Notes: a model not told the origin generated them from the sequence alone. Shown: positions 25,794 through 35,230, counted from the first letter of the stretch. The stretch is DNA of 51,158 nucleotides from an uncultured Butyrivibrio sp. (GCA_947168335.1 CAMVLM010000005.1:1-51158), one strand, 5' to 3'. A program made the numbers and translations.

Positions 25794-27230
25794 TTATACG
25801 ATGGTCTCGCCGCGAATCATCTTACTGATGGTGTTTGCAACATATAAAAGCGTCACACTGATTACCGACTTAAGCATTCCAACTACAGTCGAAAGCGGAA
25901 TTGCACCTTTTACAATACCCATCTTATAAACATAAAGATCAAGAACCATGATCTGATTGGTATTAGATGAATTCTCAAATACCAGGTACTGATCCATTCC
26001 GTTTGAAAGGATTCCGGCTACAGCCATAAGCAGTAATACATAGAAAGTAGGCATAAGTCCCGGTACGGTTACATGCCACATCTTCTGGAATCTTCCCGCG
26101 CCATCAACTGTGGCTGCTTCATAAAGCTGCTGGTCTATTCCCGAAATTCCGGCGATGTAGATGATTGCACTCCATCCTAGTCCCTTCCACAATCCCCAGA
26201 GAAGCATCTTAATCCATGTATGAGAACCGCTCATAAGGAAGTTCTTTCCCTCTGACCACACACCCAGATTTATCATCAGTGAACTGATGAAACCATCTGT
26301 CGAAAAAATACAGAAGGCAATGGCAAATACCAGAACCCAGCTTATGAAATTGGGAATGGTCGTAAATGTCTGTACAAATCTTCTGAATTTTGAGTTCTTT
26401 ATTTCAGACAGAAAAATCGCAAACGCCATTGGCATCCAGCTGGTGGCAATTCCAAGGCCGCTCATCGCAAGGGTATTTTTCATGACGTTTATAATATCTC
26501 TTGTCGTGGACTTGTTTCTTACAAGCTGTGCAAACCACTTGAAGCCTACAAAACTATCCATGCTCAGAGTGTCACCTGACTTGTAATCAAAGAATGCATA
26601 TCTCCATCCCCAAAGAGGCAGATAGCAGAACACAAATGCCAAAAGTATAAATGGTAAAAACATAAGGAACAGTCTGAATTTTGTTTCCATCTCAAACTTT
26701 TCATCCTTCGCAGGAACACCCACGAGGAAGCATTCAGCGACAGAAACAACCACCATCACAACCAGCATTGCAAGCATGATGTAAAAGAAATTCTGAAACA
26801 TGGGTTCAACCTTGGAGGGCTTTGTTGTAGCTGCAACCTGAAAATATGCACTCCAGATTCCCCACATTGAAAAAGCTGCAACAATTGATCCCACAGTACT
26901 AAGAAGATTTCCTGTGAATCTGCATTTGCCGTTTCCAAGTGAAAGACATGCTCCCACCGCACAGGCAATGATTCCTATACAGATCAAAAGGCTTGATACA
27001 TTGAGAAGATGCATGGTGGATTCCATAACCCAGCCTTTTTTAAATGCTCTTCCGAAATTTGAGATCAGATTCCCGTATGAAAATCCCGTCGTCAATAACG
27101 ATGTGCTTCTATTGATAAGTCCGCTTATTCTGGCTACATTCAGCCCCGGAAAAAATAGAATTACAAGAAGTAAAACAGAAATTACACGATAGGGGTAATA
27201 GACAACATTTGTCAGTTTTTCCTTAGACAC
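25794..27230 (-). CDS. Sugar ABC transporter permease (LplB/YteP type) with N-terminal membrane extension
   Basis: 478 residues, where the family is usually ~300-320. Residues ~1-180 form an extra domain with about four hydrophobic segments (VISVLLLVILFFPGLNV, LLICIGIIACAVGACL, LLSTVGSIVAAFSMW, FYIMLAMLVVMVVVSV); the permease core follows from ~185 (FRLFLMFLPFILLAFVF). The EAA-type loop is LYEAATVDGAGRFQKMWHVTVP (~378-400). The start is GTG at 27230, 6 nt after GGAGGAG. The extension may come from fusion with a DUF-type membrane protein. First gene of the transporter unit. Confidence 0.87.
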   Translation of the reverse strand: MSKEKLTNVVYYPYRVISVLLLVILFFPGLNVARISGLINRSTSLLTTGFSYGNLISNFGRAFKKGWVMESTMHLLNVSSLLICIGIIACAVGACLSLGNGKCRFTGNLLSTVGSIVAAFSMWGIWSAYFQVAATTKPSKVEPMFQNFFYIMLAMLVVMVVVSVAECFLVGVPAKDEKFEMETKFRLFLMFLPFILLAFVFCYLPLWGWRYAFFDYKSGDTLSMDSFVGFKWFAQLVRNKSTTRDIINVMKNTLAMSGLGIATSWMPMAFAIFLSEIKNSKFRRFVQTFTTIPNFISWVLVFAIAFCIFSTDGFISSLMINLGVWSEGKNFLMSGSHTWIKMLLWGLWKGLGWSAIIYIAGISGIDQQLYEAATVDGAGRFQKMWHVTVPGLMPTFYVLLLMAVAGILSNGMDQYLVFENSSNTNQIMVLDLYVYKMGIVKGAIPLSTVVGMLKSVISVTLLYVANTISKMIRGETIV

Positions 27231-27290
27231 TTTTTTCTCCTCCCGGGCAGCTTCTGTTTCCGCTGCCTTCTCTTCACAGTGTCATTTTAG

Positions 27291-27327
27291 AAAAAACAAG
27301 TCGGATTCAGTACCCACTGAATCCGAC
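27291..27327 (-). terminator. Terminator inside the glycan locus
   Basis: Minus strand GTCGGATTCAGT / ACTGAATCCGAC with a 4-nt loop, followed by TTGTTTTTT. It ends the GH31-kinase-hydrolase unit and separates it from the transporter genes. Confidence 0.88.
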
Positions 27328-27354
27328 ATAAAATACAGTAATTTTTATACCTGA

Positions 27355-28521
27355 TTATGAAAATATGATATTTCTCAGTTTTCTTGTTACAGGACCCGTG
27401 CCATAATCAACTCTCTGAGTCAGCATCAGCACTGTTCTTCTGCTTTCCGGATCATTGCAGAAATATGGTCCGAGCCAGCCATCCCATCCATACTCACCCT
27501 GGCCTGCCATGATTCCGGCCTTATCCGGATTCTTCATAATACGCATAAGATTACCGTATGAGAATCCTCCAAGGGTTGACCAGCATGCCATATCCTTTTG
27601 CTGATCATCTGTAAGCTGTGGACTTGTCATGAACTTCACTGTTCTCTTTGTAAGTATTTCTTTTCCTTCAAAGGTTCCGCCGTTCATAAGCATTCTTGCG
27701 AAATTTGCATAATCATCGATTGTGGAGAAAAGACCTGCTCCGCCTGATTCAAATGCATTCTTTTTACCGTCATCGCGAATACCCAGATTATTGCCGCTGT
27801 ATGCCTTAAGCTCGCTTCCGCCGCAGTGGTAAGCAGTAGCATATCTGTCCATTTTTTCATCAGGAACATAGAATCCGGTATCCTTCATGTTAAGAGGTTC
27901 AAAAATCCTCTCCTTCATAAATTCTCCCAATTTCTTGCCGGATGCCTTCTCTATTACCGCACCCAGAATATCAGCACTTGTGCCGTATCTGAAGTGATCT
28001 CCGGGCTGGAAAGCCAGCGGAAGTTTACCAAGCCTGTCCGCAAACTCCATTGTACTCATCATATTATCTGATGAAAATCTCTGAATCATCTCATCATACA
28101 GATCTCCGGTTCCGATCTCTGCAGGTGAATTTACAAAGTGATAAACAAGTCCGGATGTCATGTCCAGAAGATCCTTTATAAACATGGGGCGGTCATCTCT
28201 TACAGGTCTCCTTATTCCGTCTTCAACAATCTCCTGATTTCTGAAACTCTCAATATAATCACCAACAGGTTCATAGAGCTCTATTATTCCATCCTGTATA
28301 AGGAGCATGGCTGCAGCTACAGTTATTGGCTTACTCTGTGAATAGAGACGGACTAGTGTATCCCTTTTGAATTTCTTTTTCTCTTCCACATTGGCAAAAC
28401 CTGCTTCTGCATATAACTGCTCTTTTCCATCCTGAAGGACCATAAAATTAAGTCCTGCAAGTTCCTTATTCTCAATTGCCCTGTCCATACATGCCTGAAG
28501 TAATTGCTGTTTGTCTCTCAT
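27355..28521 (-). CDS. Beta-lactamase-fold serine hydrolase (family VIII esterase-like)
   Basis: A 388-residue cytoplasmic protein with the class C beta-lactamase / family VIII carboxylesterase fold: nucleophile motif SxxK (S61-Q-S-K64), then Y179-G-T in FRYGTSADILGAVIE, the usual position of the YxN-type motif. The conserved GLxYHF-like segment (TSGLVYHFVN) is also present. No signal peptide, so an antibiotic-degrading role is unlikely. Its place in a carbohydrate operon, 22 nt after the kinase gene, suggests it removes acyl groups from imported sugars; xyloglucan galactose is O-acetylated in many plants, so a deacetylase is an attractive guess. Other Firmicutes enzymes of this family include lipases and D-amino-acid peptidases. 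Confidence 0.85.
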   Translation of the reverse strand: MRDKQQLLQACMDRAIENKELAGLNFMVLQDGKEQLYAEAGFANVEEKKKFKRDTLVRLYSQSKPITVAAAMLLIQDGIIELYEPVGDYIESFRNQEIVEDGIRRPVRDDRPMFIKDLLDMTSGLVYHFVNSPAEIGTGDLYDEMIQRFSSDNMMSTMEFADRLGKLPLAFQPGDHFRYGTSADILGAVIEKASGKKLGEFMKERIFEPLNMKDTGFYVPDEKMDRYATAYHCGGSELKAYSGNNLGIRDDGKKNAFESGGAGLFSTIDDYANFARMLMNGGTFEGKEILTKRTVKFMTSPQLTDDQQKDMACWSTLGGFSYGNLMRIMKNPDKAGIMAGQGEYGWDGWLGPYFCNDPESRRTVLMLTQRVDYGTGPVTRKLRNIIFS

Positions 28522-28543
28522 TTTTTCCTCCTGAATTTCTATC

Positions 28544-30436
28544 TTATTCTTCTGATAAATCAGTTTTTTCTCTTTCTTCCTGACCCAGTCCGTCAGCGGG
28601 AAGTCTTAGAACCACACTGGTTCCCTTTCCCTGATTGGATCTGATGGTAAGTCCGTACTCCTCACCATAATATAGTTTTATTCTCTGATGTATATTGTAA
28701 AGACCTATGCTTGAAGCTCCCTTTTCATCAGTATCCGAACGCTTTATTTCAAGTGATCTGTTCAGCTTTTCTATTTCCTCGGGGCTCATTCCAAGTCCGT
28801 CGTCATTTACCGTTATAAGAAGCTTTCTGTCTTCATCATCACTTCTTTCATATTCCACTATCACACTGACATGGCCATTTCTGTCCATATCCTTAAGCCC
28901 ATGACCTATGGCATTTTCGACTATCGGCTGCAGCAAAAGCGGAAGTATGTGATATTCCTCAGGCTTGAAGCCTTCAGCAATGTAATAGTTCCAGTTAACC
29001 TTCTCTCCGAATCTAAGTCTCTGGATCTGCATATAACTGTCTATGTGTCTGAGTTCATCCTCCAGAGTTGCGACACTTCTTCCGGTACTGTCCAGAACAT
29101 AGTGCATGATCTTTGCAAGGTATTTAACGGAAGTTGCCACATCTCTGTCTCCGCCTCTTATAGCCTGCATTCTGATAGCCTCAAGAGTGTTATATAAAAA
29201 GTGCGGATTGATCTGCCCTGACAGCATCTTAAATTCCATGTTCTGCTGCATGTTTATAAGACGCTGCTCACGGATTTTTGCTTCGTAGTATCTTGCCTCA
29301 TTCTCTCTTACTTTTTCGGTGGTAAGCTTCAAGTCATTAAAAGTATCTGAAAGCTCATCATCTCCCGAAAGACTTTCTATGATGTCATAGTCTCCTGTAC
29401 TTGCTCTGTGCATGGCTTCCCTGAGTGCAAATACCCTGCCCGTAAAGTATCTAGAATACATGACAATGGCAATCACCGGTCCGGCAACCGCAAGCAGAAG
29501 CACAATAAGATAGTTTCTAAGAATCGACCTCATGACGCTGTGGGCATCATAATCACCTATAAGTACAAAGAATCTGTTATCTGCTTTATATGGCACGAAA
29601 CTCGAAACATAAGCAAGCGCCACTCTGCCTCCCAGCATCATATCACCAAGATAATTATAGTCGTTTGGATCAGCTGTGGCTGCCTCCGGCATATCAATTC
29701 CCTGCTCATCATAGACCGATGAAAAGAAAACCGGATATCCCGAAAGTCCCACCAGCATATAATTATCAGTAGTTAAAAGTCTGTTTCGAAGATAATTCGT
29801 GCTTATTGTCACCACCGCATAAGCTCTGCTTTTTGAATTACCGGTATTAAATCTTCTTACCAGCGTAAGTTCATAAGCATCCTCATACTCGTTAAGCGGA
29901 ACATGCATACAGGTGTATGTATCCCAGGCCATAGGATCAATTCCGTTATACCACTCAAACCTGCTGAAGGGATCATTGATAACTCCACTGCCCGCTGCCT
30001 TTTGTGCAGTATCTCCCACCTCCTGTTCTCCGGTGGTTCCAACATTTATGAAAAAGCTTCCTGATGGAATAACAGGATTGTTGGTGTAAATGTTGATGGT
30101 TGATATCGCAGCTGTAGTTCGCTTTAATGAGGAAAGAGCTCTGTTCATGGCATCATACTGTTCCCTCTGCCGGCTCAGATAGACTTCTGCAGATAAAAGA
30201 TCTCTGTAATCCTGAAGGGACAATATCGGTTCCGTATTGGTATACATACTGGAAGTCACATCAAACAGAATCGACTTCACTCTGGTGTTTTCCGCTTTTA
30301 TCTGCTCCTCATATCTTTGACTCATCTGCTTAAAAAGAAGGAGCGCAGCAATTATTCCTATTATGACGATCGGTATAACGATGGCAAAAAGAAGTACTCT
30401 GTACATCTGCCTGCCAACGCTTCCCCGGCGCCTCAT
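28544..30436 (-). CDS. YesM-type sensor histidine kinase
   Basis: 630 residues: cytoplasmic basic tail, TM1 (~12-34), a large extracytoplasmic sensor (~35-307), TM2 (~308-328), HAMP (~330-385), the His-kinase region with phospho-acceptor H412 in QINPHFLYNTLEAIR, and the ATP-binding domain (VNDDGLGM, then SIGLYNIHQRIKLYYGEEYG). Its ATG overlaps the stop of the upstream binding-protein gene (ATGA), a sign of coupled synthesis and of a physical complex. Cognate to the YesN-type regulator at 21-22.7 kb. The ligand is presumably reported by the adjacent lipoprotein. Confidence 0.92.
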   Translation of the reverse strand: MRRRGSVGRQMYRVLLFAIVIPIVIIGIIAALLLFKQMSQRYEEQIKAENTRVKSILFDVTSSMYTNTEPILSLQDYRDLLSAEVYLSRQREQYDAMNRALSSLKRTTAAISTINIYTNNPVIPSGSFFINVGTTGEQEVGDTAQKAAGSGVINDPFSRFEWYNGIDPMAWDTYTCMHVPLNEYEDAYELTLVRRFNTGNSKSRAYAVVTISTNYLRNRLLTTDNYMLVGLSGYPVFFSSVYDEQGIDMPEAATADPNDYNYLGDMMLGGRVALAYVSSFVPYKADNRFFVLIGDYDAHSVMRSILRNYLIVLLLAVAGPVIAIVMYSRYFTGRVFALREAMHRASTGDYDIIESLSGDDELSDTFNDLKLTTEKVRENEARYYEAKIREQRLINMQQNMEFKMLSGQINPHFLYNTLEAIRMQAIRGGDRDVATSVKYLAKIMHYVLDSTGRSVATLEDELRHIDSYMQIQRLRFGEKVNWNYYIAEGFKPEEYHILPLLLQPIVENAIGHGLKDMDRNGHVSVIVEYERSDDEDRKLLITVNDDGLGMSPEEIEKLNRSLEIKRSDTDEKGASSIGLYNIHQRIKLYYGEEYGLTIRSNQGKGTSVVLRLPADGLGQEEREKTDLSEE

Positions 30437-32178
30437 TTGACCTCCCTTGCAGCTTCAAGAACTTTCAGTCTGTTCTTTGCCTGCTCTATATTAAGCTCCA
30501 GAACCTTTTCAAAATCAAGACGTGAAAGAGTTCCTATGAGCTCATTTTTCAAATTTTCATAGTCATCATCATTTTCAGCAAAAACCATTCTCCAGGAATA
30601 ATCCACAAGAGTCTGTCTGCATTGATCTTCTATTGTTTTTATATAATCCGGATACTCCTCAGCAACCCACTCTGTTCCGGGCACTACCGTTAACATATCC
30701 TTTTCCTCAAAATATTTTATTGGAGAAAGGTCTGTTTTATAATGCTTTTTCCAGTCATCAGTGATAAGAGTTGCTGTCCTGTTTTCATAGTCATCCCACA
30801 TTCCGTAATAGTATGGGATTTTATCATCATCTACTTCCTGTTTGTCCACAGGTTTAAAATTCAGTGCTGATACTCCCTGACTCCAGGTTCCTCCGCCAAA
30901 CTCTTCCGGCACCTCCAGATCTGTTATCATATTTATGAAAGCATCCACTCCAAAAGCAGTCAGTTTTGGACCTTCATCAGTTTTCTCCCAGGTCAGTCCC
31001 TCAGGCCCCCTGAAATTTCCCGTAGGGGAACCGCTGCACTCTATGCCTTCAGGTGAATACAGCCAGTCCAGAAAATCCACAAGTCTCCCGGGATCCTTTG
31101 TATCAGCTCCGATCATGATTGAAAAGCTCTGTTTTCCGTCAGTATCATTGCCCCAGCTAAGATAACTTGCATCATCAACCGGTATGGAAGCAAACCCTTT
31201 TCCCTGAGCAAGATGATCGTCTGAATTATAAAGTGACTGTCCCATCCACGGCCACAAAGAATAAAGAACAGCACCGTCCCGGAACTTACCAGCCACCGTC
31301 TCATAGTTCTGCATATGCGACTCGGGATCCACAAGCCCCATCTGATTTGCTTCATATAAAAGCTTCAGCATTCTGAAATAAGCAGAATCAGAATCAGCGA
31401 TAGATTTAACATCGCCTGTATCCGGGTTCAGCATTACAAATCCCTGAATGTCATAGCCATACAAAGCGGTAAGTGCTCCGGCATTCTGCATTGCACCGCC
31501 ATCCCAATCCTTGAAAAGACTGAAAGCATAAACCTTTTTGCCGCTGTCACTGCTGCCCGCATATTGCTGCATCTCTTTAAGAACAGGAAGAAGGTCCTCC
31601 AAAGTGGAAATCTCCGGATAGCCTGCTTCTTTGTAAAGATCAAATCTTATAGAAGGTGCATTAGTTGGCTCATCATAGTCCGCTGCAAGATACGCCGGAA
31701 GCTCCGATATCTCACTGGGAACAGCATATATACCTTCCAGACCTGAATAGGCAGAGGTTACTTCCATCTGCTTTTTGTATTTCTCAAGATTTTTACAATC
31801 ATCAAGGTAGGGGGTCATATCAAGAACCAGCCCTTCCCTTACAACTTCTGCAAGTCTCCCGTCGTCAACATTGGTGAGGATCAGATCTCCCAGCTTACCT
31901 GATGCACGCATTGTTTCATAGGCCACATCACCGTTTCTCTCCTGATTCGGAGCGATGATATTAAGCTGCATATTGAATTTCTCGCGAATAATATGAGCAA
32001 ACCAGCCTCTCTGAAGCCCCTGGGTATTAGCCTGTGTGTCAAAAACATCTATGGTAATAAACTCGGGATATTTCTTTTCTCCTTCGGTCTTTTTAGCACC
32101 ATTAAAAGGCAGTCCGCATCCCGTAAGGATGCAGACTGCCAAAATTAGCGTAATAGATTGTGCTAATCTTTTTTTCAT
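30433..32178 (-). CDS. Second LplA-type binding lipoprotein, coupled to the histidine kinase
   Basis: 581 residues starting at the ATG with a signal sequence (32178); lipobox ILTGCG with acyl Cys21. The binding domain begins like that of the transporter lipoprotein (TIDVFDTQANTQGLQRGW, then EKFNMQLNIIAPN), so both recognise related sugars or use the same fold. It is not next to permease genes; its stop codon overlaps the kinase start by ATGA. I read it as an extracytoplasmic co-sensor that presents ligand to the kinase. Weak ribosome site, so initiation may rely on the upstream GH31 mRNA. It follows GH31 by 69 nt. Confidence 0.87.
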   Translation of the reverse strand: MKKRLAQSITLILAVCILTGCGLPFNGAKKTEGEKKYPEFITIDVFDTQANTQGLQRGWFAHIIREKFNMQLNIIAPNQERNGDVAYETMRASGKLGDLILTNVDDGRLAEVVREGLVLDMTPYLDDCKNLEKYKKQMEVTSAYSGLEGIYAVPSEISELPAYLAADYDEPTNAPSIRFDLYKEAGYPEISTLEDLLPVLKEMQQYAGSSDSGKKVYAFSLFKDWDGGAMQNAGALTALYGYDIQGFVMLNPDTGDVKSIADSDSAYFRMLKLLYEANQMGLVDPESHMQNYETVAGKFRDGAVLYSLWPWMGQSLYNSDDHLAQGKGFASIPVDDASYLSWGNDTDGKQSFSIMIGADTKDPGRLVDFLDWLYSPEGIECSGSPTGNFRGPEGLTWEKTDEGPKLTAFGVDAFINMITDLEVPEEFGGGTWSQGVSALNFKPVDKQEVDDDKIPYYYGMWDDYENRTATLITDDWKKHYKTDLSPIKYFEEKDMLTVVPGTEWVAEEYPDYIKTIEDQCRQTLVDYSWRMVFAENDDDYENLKNELIGTLSRLDFEKVLELNIEQAKNRLKVLEAAREVK

Positions 32179-32247
32179 AAAACCTGCTTGGCTGTCTCCT
32201 GAATCTTGTTCCCATGAAACCCACAGCAAATGCGGATTTCTGTGATT

Positions 32248-34242
32248 TTATTTAAGTTTGAATACAGGTATGGACTCGATGGGTGCCTTTGCTGTTATTG
32301 TCTGGCCACCATCGTAAACCTTTCCATCACGGATATCCTCCCATTTTCCTGCAGGAAGATAAACCTCTCTCTCGTACTGATTAAGTTCCATAACAGGTGC
32401 AACAAGATACTGTGCACCAAACATGTACTCATCATATACTTCCCAGCACTTTTCATCATCCGGGAACTCATAGAAAAGAGTACGGAGAAGCGGTGATCCG
32501 TTCTCACTTGCCTCTTCATAGAGTGACTTGATGTAAGGCTTAAGTTTATGTCTGATATCGAGCTGATCCTTCATGATCCTGAAGTTCTCTTCTCCGTAAC
32601 TCCAAAGCTCATTGTCCTGACCTGTATGAAGATATCCGCCACCGAAATCTCTGTTATCAAGCGGAGGAATATCATAAGGTCCTCTGTCTCCGTGCATACG
32701 AAGAACAGGTGAAAATACAGCAAACTCATACCATCTGATAAGGAGCTGTCTGAAATCGGGATCATTTACATCATCTGTCATGAAACCGCCGATATCTGTT
32801 GTCCACCAGGGTATACCGGCAAGACCCATGTTAAGTCCTGCTGCGAGCTGATCTCTGAATGCTTCAAATGTACTGGGGACATCACCTGACCATACTACAT
32901 TTCCATACTTCTGGCTTCCTGCCCATGCTGAGCGAAGAAGGCTGACAACAGGCTTATCAGAAATCTTTGTCATGTTATCATAGAATACCCTGCTGTAATG
33001 CTGAGGATAAATATTACTTACCTCAAGCGCAGGTCCGATGTAGTATCTGAGTGAATCAAAATCATACTTAACCAGATCGGGCTCTGAGTTATCAAGCCAG
33101 AACATATCTATTCCGAGGTCATAGTAATTCTTTTTGCAGATATTCCATACATACTCTTTGGTTTCAGGATTTGTAGCATCAAGAATTGTGCAGTCACCCT
33201 GATAATCATAGTTCTGAAGGCCGCCTCTCTCATTCTTTACAAGAAGGCCTCTCTCAAGCATGTCATAAAAATTCTCGCTTCTCTTATCAACTGAAGGCCA
33301 TACTGAAACCACAACCTTGATTCCCATGCTGTGGAGTTCATCCACCATAGCCTTGGGATCAGGCCAGTAGGTTTTATCAAACTTCCAGTCACCCTGAACA
33401 GTCCAGTGGAAGAAATCAATAACTATGCAATCGATCGGAACGCCATTATCCTTGCAGGCATGCGCAACCTTAAGCACTTCCTCCTGTGTTCTGTAGCGGA
33501 GCTTGCACTGCCATAATCCAAGCAGATCATCCGGGAACTGTGGTGCTCTTCCGGTTACTGCAGTATAATTTTCAATAAGCTGTCTGGGAGCATCTGCTAC
33601 TGTGATCCAGTAATCCATCTCCTTTGTAGCTTCTGCGATCCACTCTGTAAAATTGTTACCGAAAGTAACTCTTCCCACTGCCGGATTGTTCCAAAGGAAT
33701 CCATAACCAAGACTTGATACTTCAAAAGGTATGGTTATCTGGGAGTTTCTCTGCTCCATGTTCAGCACACAGCCCTTGAGGTTTGTATATGGGTGCTGGT
33801 ACTGACCCATACCGAAAATCTTCTCTTTATCATTACTCTCGAACTTAAGAGTAAAGTTGTAGTCACCTCCCACAAGAGGTCTGTAATCTCTGTTTACATA
33901 TTTAAGACATCTGCTTTCCTTTGACTCAGTTCCGCCGTAGTTTCTGAAATACTCTCTGAGGATAAGCTCATTATCCTTATAAAAAGTTATAACTCCTGCA
34001 AAATTCACAGTAGCCTTAACTCTGCCGTTTGTGATTTCAGCATAAGGACAGTTATCCTTCTCTGTTATAGAAATTACGGTCTCGGAAGCCTTAACCTCTT
34101 CTGTCAAAGCCCAGTTATTACCTGTGAAATCAGGAAACATTGTACTTCTTACTCTGAATGCATCCTTTCCCCATCCCTCTATTCTAAGGGTCTCGCCCTG
34201 TCTTCTGGCAACAAGAGCGCCGTTATCATTAGAAAAAATCAT
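32248..34242 (-). CDS. GH31 alpha-xylosidase-type glycosidase, cytoplasmic
   Basis: A 664-residue family 31 enzyme. Order: N-terminal beta-sandwich (~1-240), TIM barrel (~240-570) with nucleophile D384 in FWLDNSEPD and acid/base D454 in WSGDV, then GH31 C-terminal domains. The WLDxxEP form of the nucleophile motif is typical of alpha-xylosidases of this family, whereas alpha-glucosidases usually show WxDMNE. Also seen: the YAGSQKYG-type segment as WAGSQKYGNVVWSGD. No signal peptide. It would remove alpha-1,6-xylose from xyloglucan oligosaccharides, making a Glc backbone for the GH3. First gene of the GH31-lipoprotein-kinase-hydrolase unit. Substrate by inference. Confidence 0.88.
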   Translation of the reverse strand: MIFSNDNGALVARRQGETLRIEGWGKDAFRVRSTMFPDFTGNNWALTEEVKASETVISITEKDNCPYAEITNGRVKATVNFAGVITFYKDNELILREYFRNYGGTESKESRCLKYVNRDYRPLVGGDYNFTLKFESNDKEKIFGMGQYQHPYTNLKGCVLNMEQRNSQITIPFEVSSLGYGFLWNNPAVGRVTFGNNFTEWIAEATKEMDYWITVADAPRQLIENYTAVTGRAPQFPDDLLGLWQCKLRYRTQEEVLKVAHACKDNGVPIDCIVIDFFHWTVQGDWKFDKTYWPDPKAMVDELHSMGIKVVVSVWPSVDKRSENFYDMLERGLLVKNERGGLQNYDYQGDCTILDATNPETKEYVWNICKKNYYDLGIDMFWLDNSEPDLVKYDFDSLRYYIGPALEVSNIYPQHYSRVFYDNMTKISDKPVVSLLRSAWAGSQKYGNVVWSGDVPSTFEAFRDQLAAGLNMGLAGIPWWTTDIGGFMTDDVNDPDFRQLLIRWYEFAVFSPVLRMHGDRGPYDIPPLDNRDFGGGYLHTGQDNELWSYGEENFRIMKDQLDIRHKLKPYIKSLYEEASENGSPLLRTLFYEFPDDEKCWEVYDEYMFGAQYLVAPVMELNQYEREVYLPAGKWEDIRDGKVYDGGQTITAKAPIESIPVFKLK

Positions 34243-34354
34243 GTCTGATCCTCCATTTTGATTTACATGAATTCAATTTCACAGTAAATATTATTGCATC
34301 AATCTCAATGTAAAAACAGTGTTTTTTAAACCTTTTCTGCGTAATTTTTGTACA
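34243..34354 (-). promoter_or_regulatory. Control region of the GH31 unit
   Basis: 112-nt gap with GGAGG before GH31. Contains a perfect 15-bp palindrome AAAAACA-G-TGTTTTT (34312-34326), a candidate operator, and a weak promoter-like TTGAGA downstream of it. No clear CcpA (cre) box. Confidence 0.35.
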
Positions 34355-35230
34355 TTATCTTATTCCGTACAACATTCTTGCAAGTTCAGAGTCTTTGTCC
34401 AGAATAATGGTCTTTTCACCGCCATTTAAGGATTTTTTCATTGCTTCAAGTGAACGAACAAAATTGTAAAAGTCTGCTTTCTCCTCTGTATTGTAGGCAG
34501 CTGAAAGAATATTCATATACTCAGCTTCTCCTTCACCTTCAAGGGTAGCTGCTGTTTTTTCTGCATCAGCTTTAAGGATTGCAACACTTTTATCTGTTTC
34601 GTTCTTGATCTTCTGAGCCTCAGCAGCACCCTCTGCAGTATAGGAAGCGGCAATGTTGTTTCTCTCTGAGATCATACGCTCATACACAGCCGTTCTGTTA
34701 TCATCAGGAAGATCCAGTGACTTGATCTCAGCTGTCACAATCTCAATACCATATCCTCCCATATCGGAATTGGCATCCTCTGTTATAAGGTTTGTAAGAA
34801 CCTCACCTCTGGATTCGATAACCTGTTCCTGGGACATTGATGAAATAGCTGTCTTTGTAGCATTGTAAACAGCAGCTTCTATTCTTTCCTGAGCTCTTGC
34901 ATCGATTGCATTAAGTGACTGAATATACTTGATAGGATCAGTTACTCTCCATAAAACGTAAGTATCTGCAATCATTGACTTCTTATCCCTTGTGATTACA
35001 TCTGAAGCAGGAATGTCATAAAGCTTTGTTGCTCCGTTTATTCGCTGGGTTGACTGCACAAAAGGAGTAATCACCTTAAGTCCGGGCTCTTTCTCAACTC
35101 TTACTATCTTTCCAAACTGTCTCACTGCCACAAACTCTTTCTGATGAACCGTGAACAATGAATTAGCTCCGATAATTCCGACAGCAACAACAGCTATCGC
35201 TGCCACAAATCCTAATACTTTTTTCTTCAT
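34355..35230 (-). CDS. hflC: HflC-type membrane SPFH protein
   Basis: A 291-residue membrane protein with one N-terminal TM segment (~5-25) and an SPFH (band 7) domain facing outside. Seen: VHQKEFVAVRQFGKIV, VITPFVQSTQRI, ADTYVLWRVTDPIKYIQS, the conserved ISERNNIAASYTAEGAAEAQKIK, and DADAEKT-like repeats in the coiled coil. In E. coli HflK/HflC modulate the FtsH protease. The ATG at 35230 has GGAGG 9 nt upstream; upstream Met lacks spacing. Second gene of hflK-hflC; no ftsH nearby. Confidence 0.92.
   Translation of the reverse strand: MKKKVLGFVAAIAVVAVGIIGANSLFTVHQKEFVAVRQFGKIVRVEKEPGLKVITPFVQSTQRINGATKLYDIPASDVITRDKKSMIADTYVLWRVTDPIKYIQSLNAIDARAQERIEAAVYNATKTAISSMSQEQVIESRGEVLTNLITEDANSDMGGYGIEIVTAEIKSLDLPDDNRTAVYERMISERNNIAASYTAEGAAEAQKIKNETDKSVAILKADAEKTAATLEGEGEAEYMNILSAAYNTEEKADFYNFVRSLEAMKKSLNGGEKTIILDKDSELARMLYGIR

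Noticed and set aside
30433..30436. Frameshift between lipoprotein and kinase genes
   Set aside because: Both frames are full length; the ATGA overlap is ordinary coupling.
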